From: Streptomyces sp. NBC_01571
GTDB taxonomy: Bacteria > Actinomycetota > Actinomycetes > Streptomycetales > Streptomycetaceae
Assembly: GCF_026339875.1 (NCBI RefSeq)
Contig: NZ_JAPEPZ010000004.1
Coordinates: 62,001-126,000, forward strand
Direction: 5' to 3'
DNA: 64,000 bases
The position numbers were made by a program, and so were the translations under genes. Shown here piece after piece: positions 46,621 to 56,113 of the stretch; position 1 is the stretch's first letter; the number at the start of each line of letters is the position of its first letter. The notes under the pieces are model-generated. The model had not been told where the DNA came from. It worked only from the letters and a program-made list of their open reading frames with translations, and searched no databases.

Positions 46621-46933
46621 CACTCAACAATATCGTTTGAGTGCCTAAAGAGTTGCGCATTGTGGCCTTGAGCTGCAAGGACGTATCACCGGACGGGATC
46701 CGTAGGCGCGGGTCCGCATTCCGCGGCGTGAGTTCCCTCCCTCCACGCGGCAGTTGCGCAGTCACGTAGGCGAGGTTGCAGGGAACCCGTGTGAATGGCA
46801 GGGCAGGCTTCTCGGAAGCCTGTGCATCCGTCGCCGGCGTGGCATTCAAGGGTGTACCCGGTGCTCAACCCGCTTCGAGCGAGTGCCGCCCACGGAGCGT
46901 TCTGCTGCGGCATCACCGGCCCGCTGACACCTG
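46621..46933. other. intergenic region, small dyad only
   Basis: 313 bp between convergent genes. CACTCAA..TTGAGTG (46621-46643) right after the stop of the DUF2637 gene is an AT-richer hairpin, possibly its terminator. No coding frame is convincing. Confidence 0.45.
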
Positions 46934-49900
46934 CTACACGACGGCGGAGAGTTCGGCGGGGGAGGCGAGCAGAGAGTGGATGAGGTGCTGAGTCTCGTCT
47001 TCCTGGGACGCGTCGATGGACCGGTTGACCTGTTGCAGTCTTGAGATGGCGGTGTGCAGTCCGGACCGGTTACCGCTGGCGTGTTCGATCCTGAACCAGT
47101 CGCGGTAGAGCAGTTCCGCGCTGCCGTCGACTTCCAGGCCGACTGCTACGGCTTGCCGGGCTGCTGCAAGGTCGCGCCCGGGTCCTTCGAGCATGCGCCA
47201 CTGGGCGACGCTGTGCGCGACGTCGATGATGCGGGTGACCATCTCCTGGGCGTAGGGCTCGGCCCAGGGGAGGGGCTGGGCGCCGAAGGGCCTGCCGCGG
47301 ACCATGCCGAGGGCGTCCTCCAGCCGCGCGACTGCACTCGGGCCGTCTCGTAGAGCTTGTTCGGCGAGGTCTTTGAATCCGTCCCAGTCGCAGAGGACGT
47401 TGGGGCTGATGGCGTAGGGGTCTTCGATGGCTGACCGACGGGGGATGTAGGGATTGCCGTCGGGGTCGTCGCCGAGTGCGCGGCGAAGGTCTCCCATGCG
47501 TGTGTTCAGCGTGCGTCTGGTCCACGGCGTGAGCGGGTCCATGTCCGTGCAGAGCGTGTCCGCACCACGTCCCGGCTTGAAGTGCAGCAGGGCGGCGAGT
47601 TGTGATTCCCGCGGCCCGTGGCTGCTGCCGGCGCCGCTGCTGATCTGCACGGGTCCCAGCACGCTGAGGAAGGGTCCTGGCTGCCGGTGTCCGGCGGGCC
47701 GTCCCGCAGCGTCCGCCCGTGTGGGGAGGCGCGTTGAAGCGGGCGCGGGCTCCGGAGGGGCAGGCGCGGATTGATCTGGCGGCTGTTGTGCGGTGGTGGT
47801 CTTGGCCGTTGCGGAAAGAAGCGCAGGGAACACATCGAGGTCCGCAGGACCGGAGCCGGTGGTGCTTGACGGCTCGGGCAGCACGGCCGCGACGGGCGGT
47901 CGGATCCGCGACGACGACGACGCCTTCGCCTTCGCAGGTGGGTCGGCCGGTTCTGTGGGCACGTTCTGCCAGCCCCCTTCGGCAGGGTGGGGTGGCTGGC
48001 TGGAGATTTCCAGGTCGGTGATGATCTGCTGGTAAGCGGCATCGTCGATGTGCTGCAGGACGACGGTGATGTCGGTGCCGTCGAGGGGCTGGGCGGTGGT
48101 GGCGGCCGCGTCGAGGATTGGGGCCTGTGCGAAGTGCCGTGCGGCATGGTCGGCAGGTGCGATCAGCAGGGCGGGCAGCTCGCCGGCCTTGTCGAGCATT
48201 TCGGCGAGTTGCCATGCGGTGTCGGCGTCGAGCGAGGTGGCGCAGACCAGAAGGTAGGGCTGGTCGGTGTCGTCTGGGAGCTGAACGGAGGCGAGGAGCC
48301 AGTCGGCCAAGTCGCGCAGGGCGTGTGCCGGCTGTCGTTTGTGCCCAATGCGCATGGTGGGCAGCAGATGGGTCAGTTCTTCGACGAAGCCGACGGTGAC
48401 GATCTCCAGCCGGTCCGCCCACGCGCTCATCGCCAGCTCCAGGACGAGCGCCCGGCACACCTGTCGGATGTCATCCTCGGTCCCGTCCAGGAGGACGGCT
48501 CGGACCGCGGCCAGGTTGAGGAGGATCACGTCGCCGGTCGCCTCGTCGGCGCCGATGGTGACGAACGCCGGATACGGCGGGGTGACGTCGAGCGCCTGCT
48601 CGGTGGTGAGGAGCTCTGCATCGTCAGGGAGTACCCACCAGCCCTCTGCAGCCGCTGTGAACGGGAGCATCGGCCCGGCGTCCTCGTCGACGGGCTGCAC
48701 AGACAACGTATTGGGACCCAGCCGGGCCGCCCGTAGCTCCGGCAGCGGCTGCTCGGTTCTGTCTGCATGGTCGGCGAGGGTCCGCAGGGCCCGGTCGAAG
48801 CGAGGAGCGGCCGGGGGCTCGGCCAACTGAGCCAGCTGCGCCGCGGCCGGTGACGGGGCTTCCGCTATCGCGATCGTCTCGCCCACCTTGCGGCGCCGGC
48901 GCTGCAGCAGACGGCGCGTGCCCAGGGCGCCGGTGACGGCTGCGGCAAGCAGCGCAAACGCGCCCAGAGTCGTCCGCAGCTCGCCAGTGCGACTGGAAGA
49001 GTCCGCCGGCGGCACCGTAGCCGGGCGTGAACCGTCGTCCGGCTGCGCCGTGCCGGACGGGGTCGCAGACGGATCGGCGTCCCGCGTCGTTCGTTCGGAG
49101 TGCTCCGTGACTGGCGGGGTTCCTGGCGTTGCGACGCTGCCCGCTGGCCCGTCGGCCTTCGGTGTGGCCGGAGAGCTGGAGTGTTCCCGGACCGGTGGTG
49201 CGGGTTCCTCGTGGTCCGGTTCGTTGTTCTGTCGGCTTTGGCCCGTGGCTGCGCCGGAGTGGGCGGGCTGTGTGGCGTGGGGCAGCGTGACGGTCTGCCC
49301 GGGGTAGATCAGGTCCGGGTCGGTGATCCGGGGCAGGCCGTCCGGCTGCGATCGCCCCTCGCTCGCTGCGTACAGGTCCGGCCAGCGGTCGGCGTCGCCG
49401 AGCTGACGCTGGGCTATCCGGGACAGGCTGTCGCCGGAGTGCACCGTGTATGTGCCGTAGTGGTGGCTGTCGTCCACGCCCGTGTCCTTCTGTGCCGTGT
49501 CCGGCGCCGCCGGCTGGGTGTAGGCGGCAGGCTCGATCGTCTGCTGCCGTGCTGCAGCGGGGGAGTGGGCCGCCGGGATGTGCAGGGTGGTGCCCTCGGG
49601 CAGCAGTGACTGGGTGGCGGGCACGTCCGGGTTGATGGTGCGCAGTTCCGGGTAGCGGGCGCCGTCGCCGAAGAGCTGCTCCGCGAGCTCCCACCACGTC
49701 GTTCCGCCTGCTCCTACCGTGTACTCGGCAGTCTCCGGTGCACTGGTTGTGGCCGTCATCGCGGCTGCGGCACCGGTCCGGTGATGGCCGGCTGACGGGC
49801 TGTCGGAGTTGAGGTCCGCGGCTTTCGTGGGGGCGTGGGGAGCGGTGGCCGCCGGGCCGGCGGTGAGGTCGGCCGCGCTGGCGGCTGCGGCCGGTGCGGC

Positions 49901-50263
49901 GAGGAGCAGGCCGGTGATCAGGTATCCGGCGAGCCGCTGTCCGGTGGCCATCCCGGGCAGGCGAGGTGTGGTGCGCCGGGCCAGGACGGAGACGGCCTCG
50001 ATGAGGACGGGAATGGTCAGCCACAGCCAGGCCGCCCACGCGGCCAGTGTCATCGTCGCCACCAGGCTCGTGCCGCTGTCGTCCTGCGACAGCAGGGCTT
50101 CCCGGACGTCGGCGAGGGTCGGCAGGTGCGCGGGCACGGTGCCGAGCCAGAGCAGCACAGACGGCACGCCCACCACGAGTGCGGCCAGCGCGACGAGGCT
50201 CAGCACGATATGTATGGTGGCCCGCAGCCTGCCGCGCGGGCGTGCGGTGGGGTAGTGGGGCAT
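46934..50263 (-). CDS. LysM plus BTAD membrane protein, last gene of the Tad operon
   Basis: 1109 aa. Two membrane segments near the start (IHIVLSLVALAALVVGVPSVLL; LAAWAAWLWLTIPVLIEAV) and another at about 120-140; two LysM-like modules (about 182-235, YTVGAGGTTWWELAEQLFG; about 270-325, YTVHSGDSLSRIAQRQLGDADRWPDLY); a long disordered Pro/Ser linker; a helix at about 425-445 (LGAFALLAAAVTGALG); a large cytoplasmic part; and a C-terminal BTAD-type domain (about 890-1090: LSVLGPVQI...; LNTRMGDLRRALGDDPDG; RLEDALGMVRGRPFG). LysM binds peptidoglycan and BTAD is usual in SARP activators. Together they suggest a wall-to-regulator link in pilus assembly. Confidence 0.85.
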   Translation of the reverse strand: MPHYPTARPRGRLRATIHIVLSLVALAALVVGVPSVLLWLGTVPAHLPTLADVREALLSQDDSGTSLVATMTLAAWAAWLWLTIPVLIEAVSVLARRTTPRLPGMATGQRLAGYLITGLLLAAPAAAASAADLTAGPAATAPHAPTKAADLNSDSPSAGHHRTGAAAAMTATTSAPETAEYTVGAGGTTWWELAEQLFGDGARYPELRTINPDVPATQSLLPEGTTLHIPAAHSPAAARQQTIEPAAYTQPAAPDTAQKDTGVDDSHHYGTYTVHSGDSLSRIAQRQLGDADRWPDLYAASEGRSQPDGLPRITDPDLIYPGQTVTLPHATQPAHSGAATGQSRQNNEPDHEEPAPPVREHSSSPATPKADGPAGSVATPGTPPVTEHSERTTRDADPSATPSGTAQPDDGSRPATVPPADSSSRTGELRTTLGAFALLAAAVTGALGTRRLLQRRRRKVGETIAIAEAPSPAAAQLAQLAEPPAAPRFDRALRTLADHADRTEQPLPELRAARLGPNTLSVQPVDEDAGPMLPFTAAAEGWWVLPDDAELLTTEQALDVTPPYPAFVTIGADEATGDVILLNLAAVRAVLLDGTEDDIRQVCRALVLELAMSAWADRLEIVTVGFVEELTHLLPTMRIGHKRQPAHALRDLADWLLASVQLPDDTDQPYLLVCATSLDADTAWQLAEMLDKAGELPALLIAPADHAARHFAQAPILDAAATTAQPLDGTDITVVLQHIDDAAYQQIITDLEISSQPPHPAEGGWQNVPTEPADPPAKAKASSSSRIRPPVAAVLPEPSSTTGSGPADLDVFPALLSATAKTTTAQQPPDQSAPAPPEPAPASTRLPTRADAAGRPAGHRQPGPFLSVLGPVQISSGAGSSHGPRESQLAALLHFKPGRGADTLCTDMDPLTPWTRRTLNTRMGDLRRALGDDPDGNPYIPRRSAIEDPYAISPNVLCDWDGFKDLAEQALRDGPSAVARLEDALGMVRGRPFGAQPLPWAEPYAQEMVTRIIDVAHSVAQWRMLEGPGRDLAAARQAVAVGLEVDGSAELLYRDWFRIEHASGNRSGLHTAISRLQQVNRSIDASQEDETQHLIHSLLASPAELSAVV

Positions 50264-50266
50264 GAG

Positions 50267-50710
50267 TCAGCCTCCGGCCTGGTGGACCAGTGTCGCGGTG
50301 CCTTCTCCCGTGACGGGCATCGAGCTGACGCCGATCAGGGACGCGAAGTACGGGTGGTAGGTGTCGTGCACGGTGACTGTCAGGCTCTGCCCGTCATCGC
50401 CCACGGTGACGTCGCCGTCCAGGCCTTGCTGGGTGAGGAAGGTGCGGGCGGCCTGGGCTGCGGCATCGGGGTCGAGGCGTAGGGCCTGGCCGGTGATGGC
50501 CTGGGCCGGGTCGAGCTGCTGCGCGCCAGCCCGGGCGGCTTCCTGGGCGATGTAGTCGGCGTCGGACTGGGCGTCCAGGGCGAGGCCGCCGTCGATGACG
50601 AGCCCGATGAACAGGAAGGCGATGAGGACGACGCCGGCGTAGAACAGCTCCATCCCCCCGCGGTCGCGGCCGGTCGGCGTCAGACAGCACCCTGTGCGCG
50701 GGCGACTCAT
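50267..50710 (-). CDS. TadG/TadE-like pilus assembly protein
   Basis: 147 aa, ATG overlapping the previous stop (ATGA). After a short basic head (RGGMELFYAGVVLIAFLFIGLVIDGG, about 20-45) with a single membrane helix, the external part is polar. TadE/TadG-type minor pseudopilins have this layout. Three such genes follow the pilin in this operon. The next gene (LysM-BTAD) starts 3 nt after the stop. Confidence 0.75.
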   Translation of the reverse strand: MSRPRTGCCLTPTGRDRGGMELFYAGVVLIAFLFIGLVIDGGLALDAQSDADYIAQEAARAGAQQLDPAQAITGQALRLDPDAAAQAARTFLTQQGLDGDVTVGDDGQSLTVTVHDTYHPYFASLIGVSSMPVTGEGTATLVHQAGG

Positions 50711-51153
50711 GAGGCCCCCTTGCTGGACCATATGTCAGCAACGGACGACTTCGTGCTGCTGAGCCTCTTCGACCCGCTTATGCCAGGAAGCAGAAGATCA
50801 CTGAGCGGTGCGGAGCATGCGACGGTGACCGTGACCCGCGCTGCCTGCCCGACCGGCGCAGCGAGTTCACCGGCGTCGACGGTGACGGCGATGTCGGCGC
50901 AGTGCACTCCGGAGCTGTCGAGGCTGGCCCGGGCAGCTTGGAGCGCGTCGGCCTGCCCGGTCGCCGGGTCGGCGGCGACTGATGCGGTACGGGCGGCATC
51001 ACGGGCGGCCGCATCGGCAGCGCCTTCGGCAAGGCCAATGCGTCCGCAGGCAATGAGTAGGCCGAACAGGGCTAGCCCGCACGGCCAGAAGATAGCGGTG
51101 CTCAAGGCAACGGATCCCCGGTCGTGCGACCGGCGCGGCAGTCTCCGTTTCAT
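50707..51153 (-). CDS. TadE-like protein
   Basis: 148 aa, ATG overlapping the previous stop. RGSVALSTAIFWPCGLALFGLLIACGR (about 12-38) is the TadE-type membrane anchor; the outside part has two cysteines (VHCADIAVTV, TVACSAPLSD). Likely a pilus assembly or minor pilin component. Confidence 0.72.
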   Translation of the reverse strand: MKRRLPRRSHDRGSVALSTAIFWPCGLALFGLLIACGRIGLAEGAADAAARDAARTASVAADPATGQADALQAARASLDSSGVHCADIAVTVDAGELAAPVGQAARVTVTVACSAPLSDLLLPGISGSKRLSSTKSSVADIWSSKGAS

Positions 51154-51554
51154 GGGCGGAACTTCTCGACAGGGGCGCGCACGCTCTGGCTGACGTGCCC
51201 GCCCCAGCCCGGCACCAGGTTGATCACCGTTCCTTGCACGCGGACCTGCACGCTATTCCCGTCGTCGGCGACCTGGACGTCGGTGTCGGAGAGGGAACCG
51301 CCCATGCGTGCCAGGTAGGTGCGGGCCGCGGCGGAGCCTGCTCCGTCCGCGGAGTCGTAGGCGCGCTGAGCGTCGACAGCCTGCTGGGCAGCATGGTGGG
51401 CGACGGAGCGACCGTGGAAGTAGAGGCCGCCCTGGACGATGCCGAACAGCAGCAGGAACGCGAGCGGCACCGTCATGGAGAAGTCCAGCGCGGTGGCGCC
51501 GCGGTCCTGGCGCCACCATCGTCCGGGCGGGCGAAGACGCGGGAGCCGACTCAC
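51150..51554 (-). CDS. TadE-like protein
   Basis: 134 aa, GTG start 1 nt after the pilin stop. RGATALDFSMTVPLAFLLLFGIVQGGLYFHGR (about 18-50) is the TadE family N-terminus (a conserved acidic residue five after the G, as in prepilins). Outer part with DVQVADDGNSVQVRVQG. Pilus component. Confidence 0.78.
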   Translation of the reverse strand: MSRLPRLRPPGRWWRQDRGATALDFSMTVPLAFLLLFGIVQGGLYFHGRSVAHHAAQQAVDAQRAYDSADGAGSAAARTYLARMGGSLSDTDVQVADDGNSVQVRVQGTVINLVPGWGGHVSQSVRAPVEKFRP

Positions 51555-51555
51555 C

Positions 51556-51765
51556 TCAGAACCCGATGATCTGGAGGGCCTTCTCGCCGACGGTGGTGTT
51601 GGCGGCCGCGGCGACCACGCCTACCAGCGTCCCTCCGGCCACCATGATCAAAGCCCACTCCATCGCGGACGCGCCACGGTCGCTGGGTTGTGAGGTCACC
51701 AGCGCGCGGTAGCGGGCCAGGGCTTCCCGGGCGCGGGCGAGTTGGTAGCGGACAAGGCTCGTCAT
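51556..51765 (-). CDS. flp: Flp-type pilin
   Basis: 69 aa, ATG with AGGAGGAGATC upstream. RGASAMEWALIMVAGGTLVGVVAAAANT (about 30-57) has the type IVb prepilin signature: Gly before the cut, Glu at position 5 of the mature chain, then a hydrophobic helix. The 30-residue head is unusually long for a Flp prepilin. No prepilin peptidase (TadV) is encoded in the window; it may use a host one. Confidence 0.82.
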   Translation of the reverse strand: MTSLVRYQLARAREALARYRALVTSQPSDRGASAMEWALIMVAGGTLVGVVAAAANTTVGEKALQIIGF

Positions 51766-51806
51766 GATCTCCTCCTGAGATGCCGGCCCGGATGCCGGCG
51801 GGCCGT

Positions 51807-52712
51807 TCAGAACGTGGTGATACGGATGAGGGCGGGGGCGATGAGGAAAGCGGCCATGAGGAACACGATCGCCAACGCGGGGACGTGCATCGCCTCGGTC
51901 GCTTCGTTCGCGGCTTCCTTGCGGTCGGCGAGGAGACCACGGCGGACCACGGCCGCCTGTGCCTCCAACTGGTCATAGACGGCGGCCTGTTCTTCCCCCG
52001 CCAGGGCGAGGGAAGCGGCGGGCCGGGCCAGTTCGGGCACGTCGAGTTCGGCGGCGAGCCGGCCGAGGGCATCCCAGGGGCTAATCCCGGCGAGGCGAGC
52101 GTGTTCGACGGCGTCCCGGATCCGCACGGCGGCCGCTCCGTCGCCGGACTCCACGGCCCGGGCCAGGGCCTCGGCGGCACCGGCATCCGAACTGCGGGCC
52201 AGCGCGACCCGCTCCAGCAGCGACGCCGTGTAGTACCGGTACTCCCGACGTCGTTGCCGGGCCTTCGAGCGCACGTCGTCCAGGGCTTTGAACACCATGA
52301 ACACGGCGCAGCCGATCCCGGCCGCGAGCGGCACGACGATGGGGAGGACGATGCCTCCGACTCGCAGCAGGAACACGATCCACTGCGGAATGAGCAGGCC
52401 CGCCAGCCCGTACAGGGCGCACCGGCCCAGCAGCGCGGACGGCGCCATCTCCAGCAGGGACAGATCCCGTACCGGGAGCCGGGATGCGAACGTGGTCGTC
52501 GTCATCAGCCGGGCCCCGACCCGGTCCGCCCACACCGCCGGCCCCCGCCCCACAGGCGCGCCAGACGAAGGAACGGAGGGACCCGTGGGGGAGTGGGTAC
52601 GCCGCAGGACCTCTTCCAGCGGGGTACGGCGCGGGCGCAGACTGCGGATGGCCAGGACGGCGCTCCCGGCGGTCACGGCGCCCAGCAGCATGCCGGGAAC
52701 GGACAGACTCAT
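51807..52712 (-). CDS. tadC: TadC-like inner membrane platform protein
   Basis: 301 aa, ATG overlapping the TadB stop (ATGA). T2SSF (GspF) domain of TadC type: LYGLAGLLIPQWIVFLLRVGG and PIVVPLAAGIGCAVFMVFKAL before the cytoplasmic helical bundle, AAEALARAVESGDGAAAVRIRDA within, and the C-terminal membrane segment VPALAIVFLMAAFLIAPALI. Works with TadA and TadB in pilus extension. Confidence 0.85.
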   Translation of the reverse strand: MSLSVPGMLLGAVTAGSAVLAIRSLRPRRTPLEEVLRRTHSPTGPSVPSSGAPVGRGPAVWADRVGARLMTTTTFASRLPVRDLSLLEMAPSALLGRCALYGLAGLLIPQWIVFLLRVGGIVLPIVVPLAAGIGCAVFMVFKALDDVRSKARQRRREYRYYTASLLERVALARSSDAGAAEALARAVESGDGAAAVRIRDAVEHARLAGISPWDALGRLAAELDVPELARPAASLALAGEEQAAVYDQLEAQAAVVRRGLLADRKEAANEATEAMHVPALAIVFLMAAFLIAPALIRITTF

Positions 52713-53629
52713 CGCAACGCCCCCTCACGCTCGCTCGTCTCGTCCCGCTGCTCCGCGGACAGCAAGGTCCTGGGTTCGGCATCCATCGCAGCCATCCGCC
52801 GCAGCCACAAGAGAGCGAGGACGAACAGGGCCGCCAGGACGACGAGTCCGAGTTGCCCGAGCGGTGTCGCGAAGGGGGCGGCGTAGCTGCCGTTGAGGAG
52901 GATCGCGCCGACGACGGCGATCGCGAACAGGGACACCCGGCGTGCTTCGGAGCGTGCCTTGGCCCGCTCGGCGTCGATGTCCCGCAGGTCCGCGGCCTGC
53001 CGGGCCACCAGGGAGGCCTGAGCGGTCAGGGCGCGGGCGAGGCCGGGGCCGCGGCTGGTGACGTGGTCCATGAACAGCTGGGCGATGTCGTCCCCGACCC
53101 GGTCTCCGAGGTCGTCGGCGAGCGCCCGGTAGGCAGTCCGCGCCGGCACACCAGAGGACAGCCTCTCGGCGAGAGCGCCGACTTCATGCCGAAGCAGGGC
53201 GGGCACGGTGTCCAGGGCGACGATCGTGGCCTCCAGCGGTTTGCCGCCGGAGCGGACGCTCGCCAACTGCTGGAGCCATTCCGCCAGGGCCTCCAGGCGG
53301 GAGATCTCCGCCCGGCCCGATCCGCCGGGGTGGAGGATGAACGGCAGTCCGGCGACGATCGCGGCCGCGAGCAGGCCGTGCACCGGCCACCCGGTCGCCG
53401 CCCATATGACGATCCCGGCCACCGCGGCGGCCGCCAGGAGCAGCCGGTAGTTGTCCCGCCACCCGGGCGGGAGTTCCGCCACCGCATGCGCGGCCCGGCC
53501 GCGCAGTCCCGCTCCGCGGCCGCGGGCCTTCGGGCGCCAGCCGCGCGCGACAGCTATCAGACCGGCACCGCCGAGTGCGCAGGCTGCGCCAGCGCCCATT
53601 CCGAGAACGGACAGGTAGGACAGGCTCAT
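52709..53629 (-). CDS. tadB: TadB-like inner membrane platform protein
   Basis: 306 aa, ATG 53629 overlapping the TadA stop; the longer frame to 53662 runs back into TadA. GspF-type domain with membrane segments (LSVLGMGAGAACALGGAGLIA; LLLAAAAVAGIVIWAATGW; GLLAAAIVAGLPFIL), LEALAEWLQQLASVRSGGKPLEAT, and a C-terminal pair (VSLFAIAVVGAILLNGSY; LGLVVLAALFVLALLWL). Partner of TadC. Confidence 0.85.
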   Translation of the reverse strand: MSLSYLSVLGMGAGAACALGGAGLIAVARGWRPKARGRGAGLRGRAAHAVAELPPGWRDNYRLLLAAAAVAGIVIWAATGWPVHGLLAAAIVAGLPFILHPGGSGRAEISRLEALAEWLQQLASVRSGGKPLEATIVALDTVPALLRHEVGALAERLSSGVPARTAYRALADDLGDRVGDDIAQLFMDHVTSRGPGLARALTAQASLVARQAADLRDIDAERAKARSEARRVSLFAIAVVGAILLNGSYAAPFATPLGQLGLVVLAALFVLALLWLRRMAAMDAEPRTLLSAEQRDETSEREGALR

Positions 53630-55215
53630 GCCGCGCCTCCCGTCCTGCGCATCGGCTGCCATTGGCCGTGCGGGTACTGGGTGAGCCAGCCGCGGTGGAA
53701 GCCTGAGCGTTCGAGCTTGCGCATCCGGCGCTCGGACATCGGTGTCCTGGTGGGCACAGCCCGCTCCTCGCCGGCTTCCTCGCGCGGAGCGAACACGGGA
53801 GACAGCGCAACACCGCCGCCCTCGCCGCGGCCGGCGGTCTCCCAGACGTGCGTGACGAAGCGGTGCTCCTGGCCGCCCTGGTCGGTCTCGTCGATGCGGT
53901 CCACGTAGACGATGAGGTCGACGGCGGCCGCGATGAGCCGGTAGGCGGCCTGGTCGCTGAGACCGGCCCTCGCCAGGGGCACCATCAGCCGGTCGACGAC
54001 CGACTCAGGGTCCTTGGCGTGCAGGGTGCACATCGAGCCCGCACCGCCCGCGATCATCGCCTCCAGCATCGCGACGGCCTCCTCACCGCGTACCTCACCG
54101 ACCATGACCCGGGTGGCCTTGTAGCGCAGCGAGACGGGGACCAGGTCAGCGAGGGTCACCTGGCCGGTCGCCTCCCGCTCGCCGTTGCCCTCCCGGGTGC
54201 GGAAGGCGAGGACGTGGGCGTGGGAGCCGGGATCGTCGAAGTGCAGGCGCAGTTCGGGTTCGCTCTCCAGCGTCGCCAGCCGCTCACGCGCCGGGACCTC
54301 CCGGCCCAGGGCCCGCATGAGCGTGGTCTTCCCGCTCGCCATGTCCCCGGCGATGATCATCGATAGTCCCGCCTTGACGGCCGACGACAAAAACGCAGCC
54401 AGCACCGGGTCGACGGCGCCCCACTGCACGAGCTCTGCGAGCCCGGCGCGCTCGAGGACGTGCCGCCGGATCGCGATGACGACGTCTTCAGTCAGCAGGG
54501 TCGCCGCCACGCGCGATCCGTCCGGGAGGTCGAACTCGACGCGCGCGGTGGCATAGGACAACTGCCGCTCGCCATGTCCGGAGGCCGCGGCCATCTGGTT
54601 CACCCACTCCACGGCCTGACCGGGCGTGGAGAAAGGGGAGCGGACGCGCTCGCGGGGCCGGCTGTAGGAGTCGATGTACATCCACTCGCCGTCGATCAGG
54701 ACATCCTCGACGCCCGGCCGGTCCAGGACCCGCTGGAGGGCACCGGCCAGGAACATCAGGTTGAAGACCTCGATCCGTACCCGTTCCAGGTCCTCGCCTG
54801 CCAGCGGAGGGTGGCTGAGTGCCCACTGCTGCGCCCACTCGGCGACCCGCGCGCGGACCCGGCCGCGGACCGCCTCCTCCAGATCCTGGCCTCCCAGCGG
54901 TGTCCCGGCCGCCCGGCGCTCTTTGCGCAGAGCGTCGATGTCGGCGGCCACCTGCTGACGCAGCGCAGTGATCGCGTCCCACGGGACCGGCAGAGCACCG
55001 GGCAGGGACGCGGCAGCGACCACATCTCCCGGCCCGACCGCCTTCACGGGCCCGCCTGTATCTGCCGACCGGCCGCCCGGCATGCCCGGTGCCGTCGGAG
55101 GTGTAGTGCGCACTGCCGTTACTGAAGACGGGCTGCTGTGGTCGGTGAGTAGACCGGCGAGCCGTGTCGCGCCGTACGGACCGGCTGCCCCGTTCCGCGG
55201 GGAGGTCTCAGCCAT
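53626..55215 (-). CDS. tadA: TadA/CpaF-type secretion ATPase
   Basis: 529 aa, ATG 55215 overlapping the upstream stop by 8 nt. After a disordered head (1-75) come the N-terminal domain (LRQQVAADIDALRKERR..., VEDVLIDGEWMYIDSYSRPRERV) and the RecA-like core: Walker A IIAGDMASGKTTL (about 317-329), the acidic box LATLESEPELRLHF, Walker B VMVGEVRGEEAVAML and the CTLHAKDPESV histidine motif. It powers pilus extension in the cytoplasm. Confidence 0.92.
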   Translation of the reverse strand: MAETSPRNGAAGPYGATRLAGLLTDHSSPSSVTAVRTTPPTAPGMPGGRSADTGGPVKAVGPGDVVAAASLPGALPVPWDAITALRQQVAADIDALRKERRAAGTPLGGQDLEEAVRGRVRARVAEWAQQWALSHPPLAGEDLERVRIEVFNLMFLAGALQRVLDRPGVEDVLIDGEWMYIDSYSRPRERVRSPFSTPGQAVEWVNQMAAASGHGERQLSYATARVEFDLPDGSRVAATLLTEDVVIAIRRHVLERAGLAELVQWGAVDPVLAAFLSSAVKAGLSMIIAGDMASGKTTLMRALGREVPARERLATLESEPELRLHFDDPGSHAHVLAFRTREGNGEREATGQVTLADLVPVSLRYKATRVMVGEVRGEEAVAMLEAMIAGGAGSMCTLHAKDPESVVDRLMVPLARAGLSDQAAYRLIAAAVDLIVYVDRIDETDQGGQEHRFVTHVWETAGRGEGGGVALSPVFAPREEAGEERAVPTRTPMSERRMRKLERSGFHRGWLTQYPHGQWQPMRRTGGAA

Positions 55216-56113
55216 GGCTGCCTCCGGCGCGGGCGGCGAGCTGCTGCACCAAGCTGGCGACACCTGGGGTGGCTGGCACGGCGCTGCTCATCTGCATCAT
55301 CAGCCGTCTGCGGTCGGCGTGTTCGCGCAGCGGTCCCATGGCGTCCCGTGCCGCGCGCATGAGCCTGGAGCGGGTGACCGCGCGGGGCATGGATCCGCCG
55401 GTAGCGAGGTAGGCGGCGGCCGTCGGGTCCCAGGGCAGGCTGGCAAGGACCGGTGCTCCCAGGGCGTGGCCGACTTCCTCGTTGCGGTAGCCGTCACCGA
55501 CCAGGAGCAGGCCAAGGGCCTGCCATCCCCGCCCGGCCTCGGCCAGTTCGGCCTGGAGCGCCTGGACGGCGGGGAAGGCGAGGGCCTGGCCCGCCTCGCT
55601 CGCCTGGACCACCAGCAGCACCAGGTCCGCTTCGCGAAGAACGGGAGCGGGCGTGAGGACAGGGTGCAGTCGGCCGCCGTCCCAGGCGAGGCGGCCGCCG
55701 TCGACGAGAACGTCCCAGCGCAGCTGCTGGTCGGTGGTTTGCAGAACGTTGAGCAAGGTCGGCCAGATCCCGGTCAGGGACGCGGCCTGCCGTGGGTCGG
55801 TCAGGCCCGGCAGGGCCACCCTGTCGTCGCTGTCGTCGAGCGGCCACAGATGTTCCGCCACCTGCGGGGTGAAGTCTCCGTCACCGTGACCGCGTGCCCA
55901 GTCGGCCTGCGGCAGCCGGTGCAGCCCGATACGGCCGTCGAGGCGCTCGCCGTGCGGGTCGCGCGGAACATTGCGCAGCAGGCCGTGCCGCAGGCTCCCC
56001 CCGGCCATATCGAATTCGGCGAGCAGCACGGGCCGCCTGCCGGCGAGCGCGAGAGCCGCCGCCGTGGTGGTGACACCGTCGGACTTCGCGGAGACCAGAG
56101 CGATCAGAGCCAT
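55208..56113 (-). CDS. TadZ/CpaE-like protein with degenerate P-loop
   Basis: 301 aa. MinD/ParA-like fold starting MALIALVSAKSDGVTTTAAALAL; the P-loop lacks the GKT lysine (KSDGVTTT), so ATP hydrolysis is unlikely. Later LLAEFDMAGGSLRHGLL and VLLVVQASEAGQALAF fit the family. TadZ/CpaE localise the pilus at the pole or tip. TGATG/8-nt overlaps with neighbours. Confidence 0.8.
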   Translation of the reverse strand: MALIALVSAKSDGVTTTAAALALAGRRPVLLAEFDMAGGSLRHGLLRNVPRDPHGERLDGRIGLHRLPQADWARGHGDGDFTPQVAEHLWPLDDSDDRVALPGLTDPRQAASLTGIWPTLLNVLQTTDQQLRWDVLVDGGRLAWDGGRLHPVLTPAPVLREADLVLLVVQASEAGQALAFPAVQALQAELAEAGRGWQALGLLLVGDGYRNEEVGHALGAPVLASLPWDPTAAAYLATGGSMPRAVTRSRLMRAARDAMGPLREHADRRRLMMQMSSAVPATPGVASLVQQLAARAGGSHG

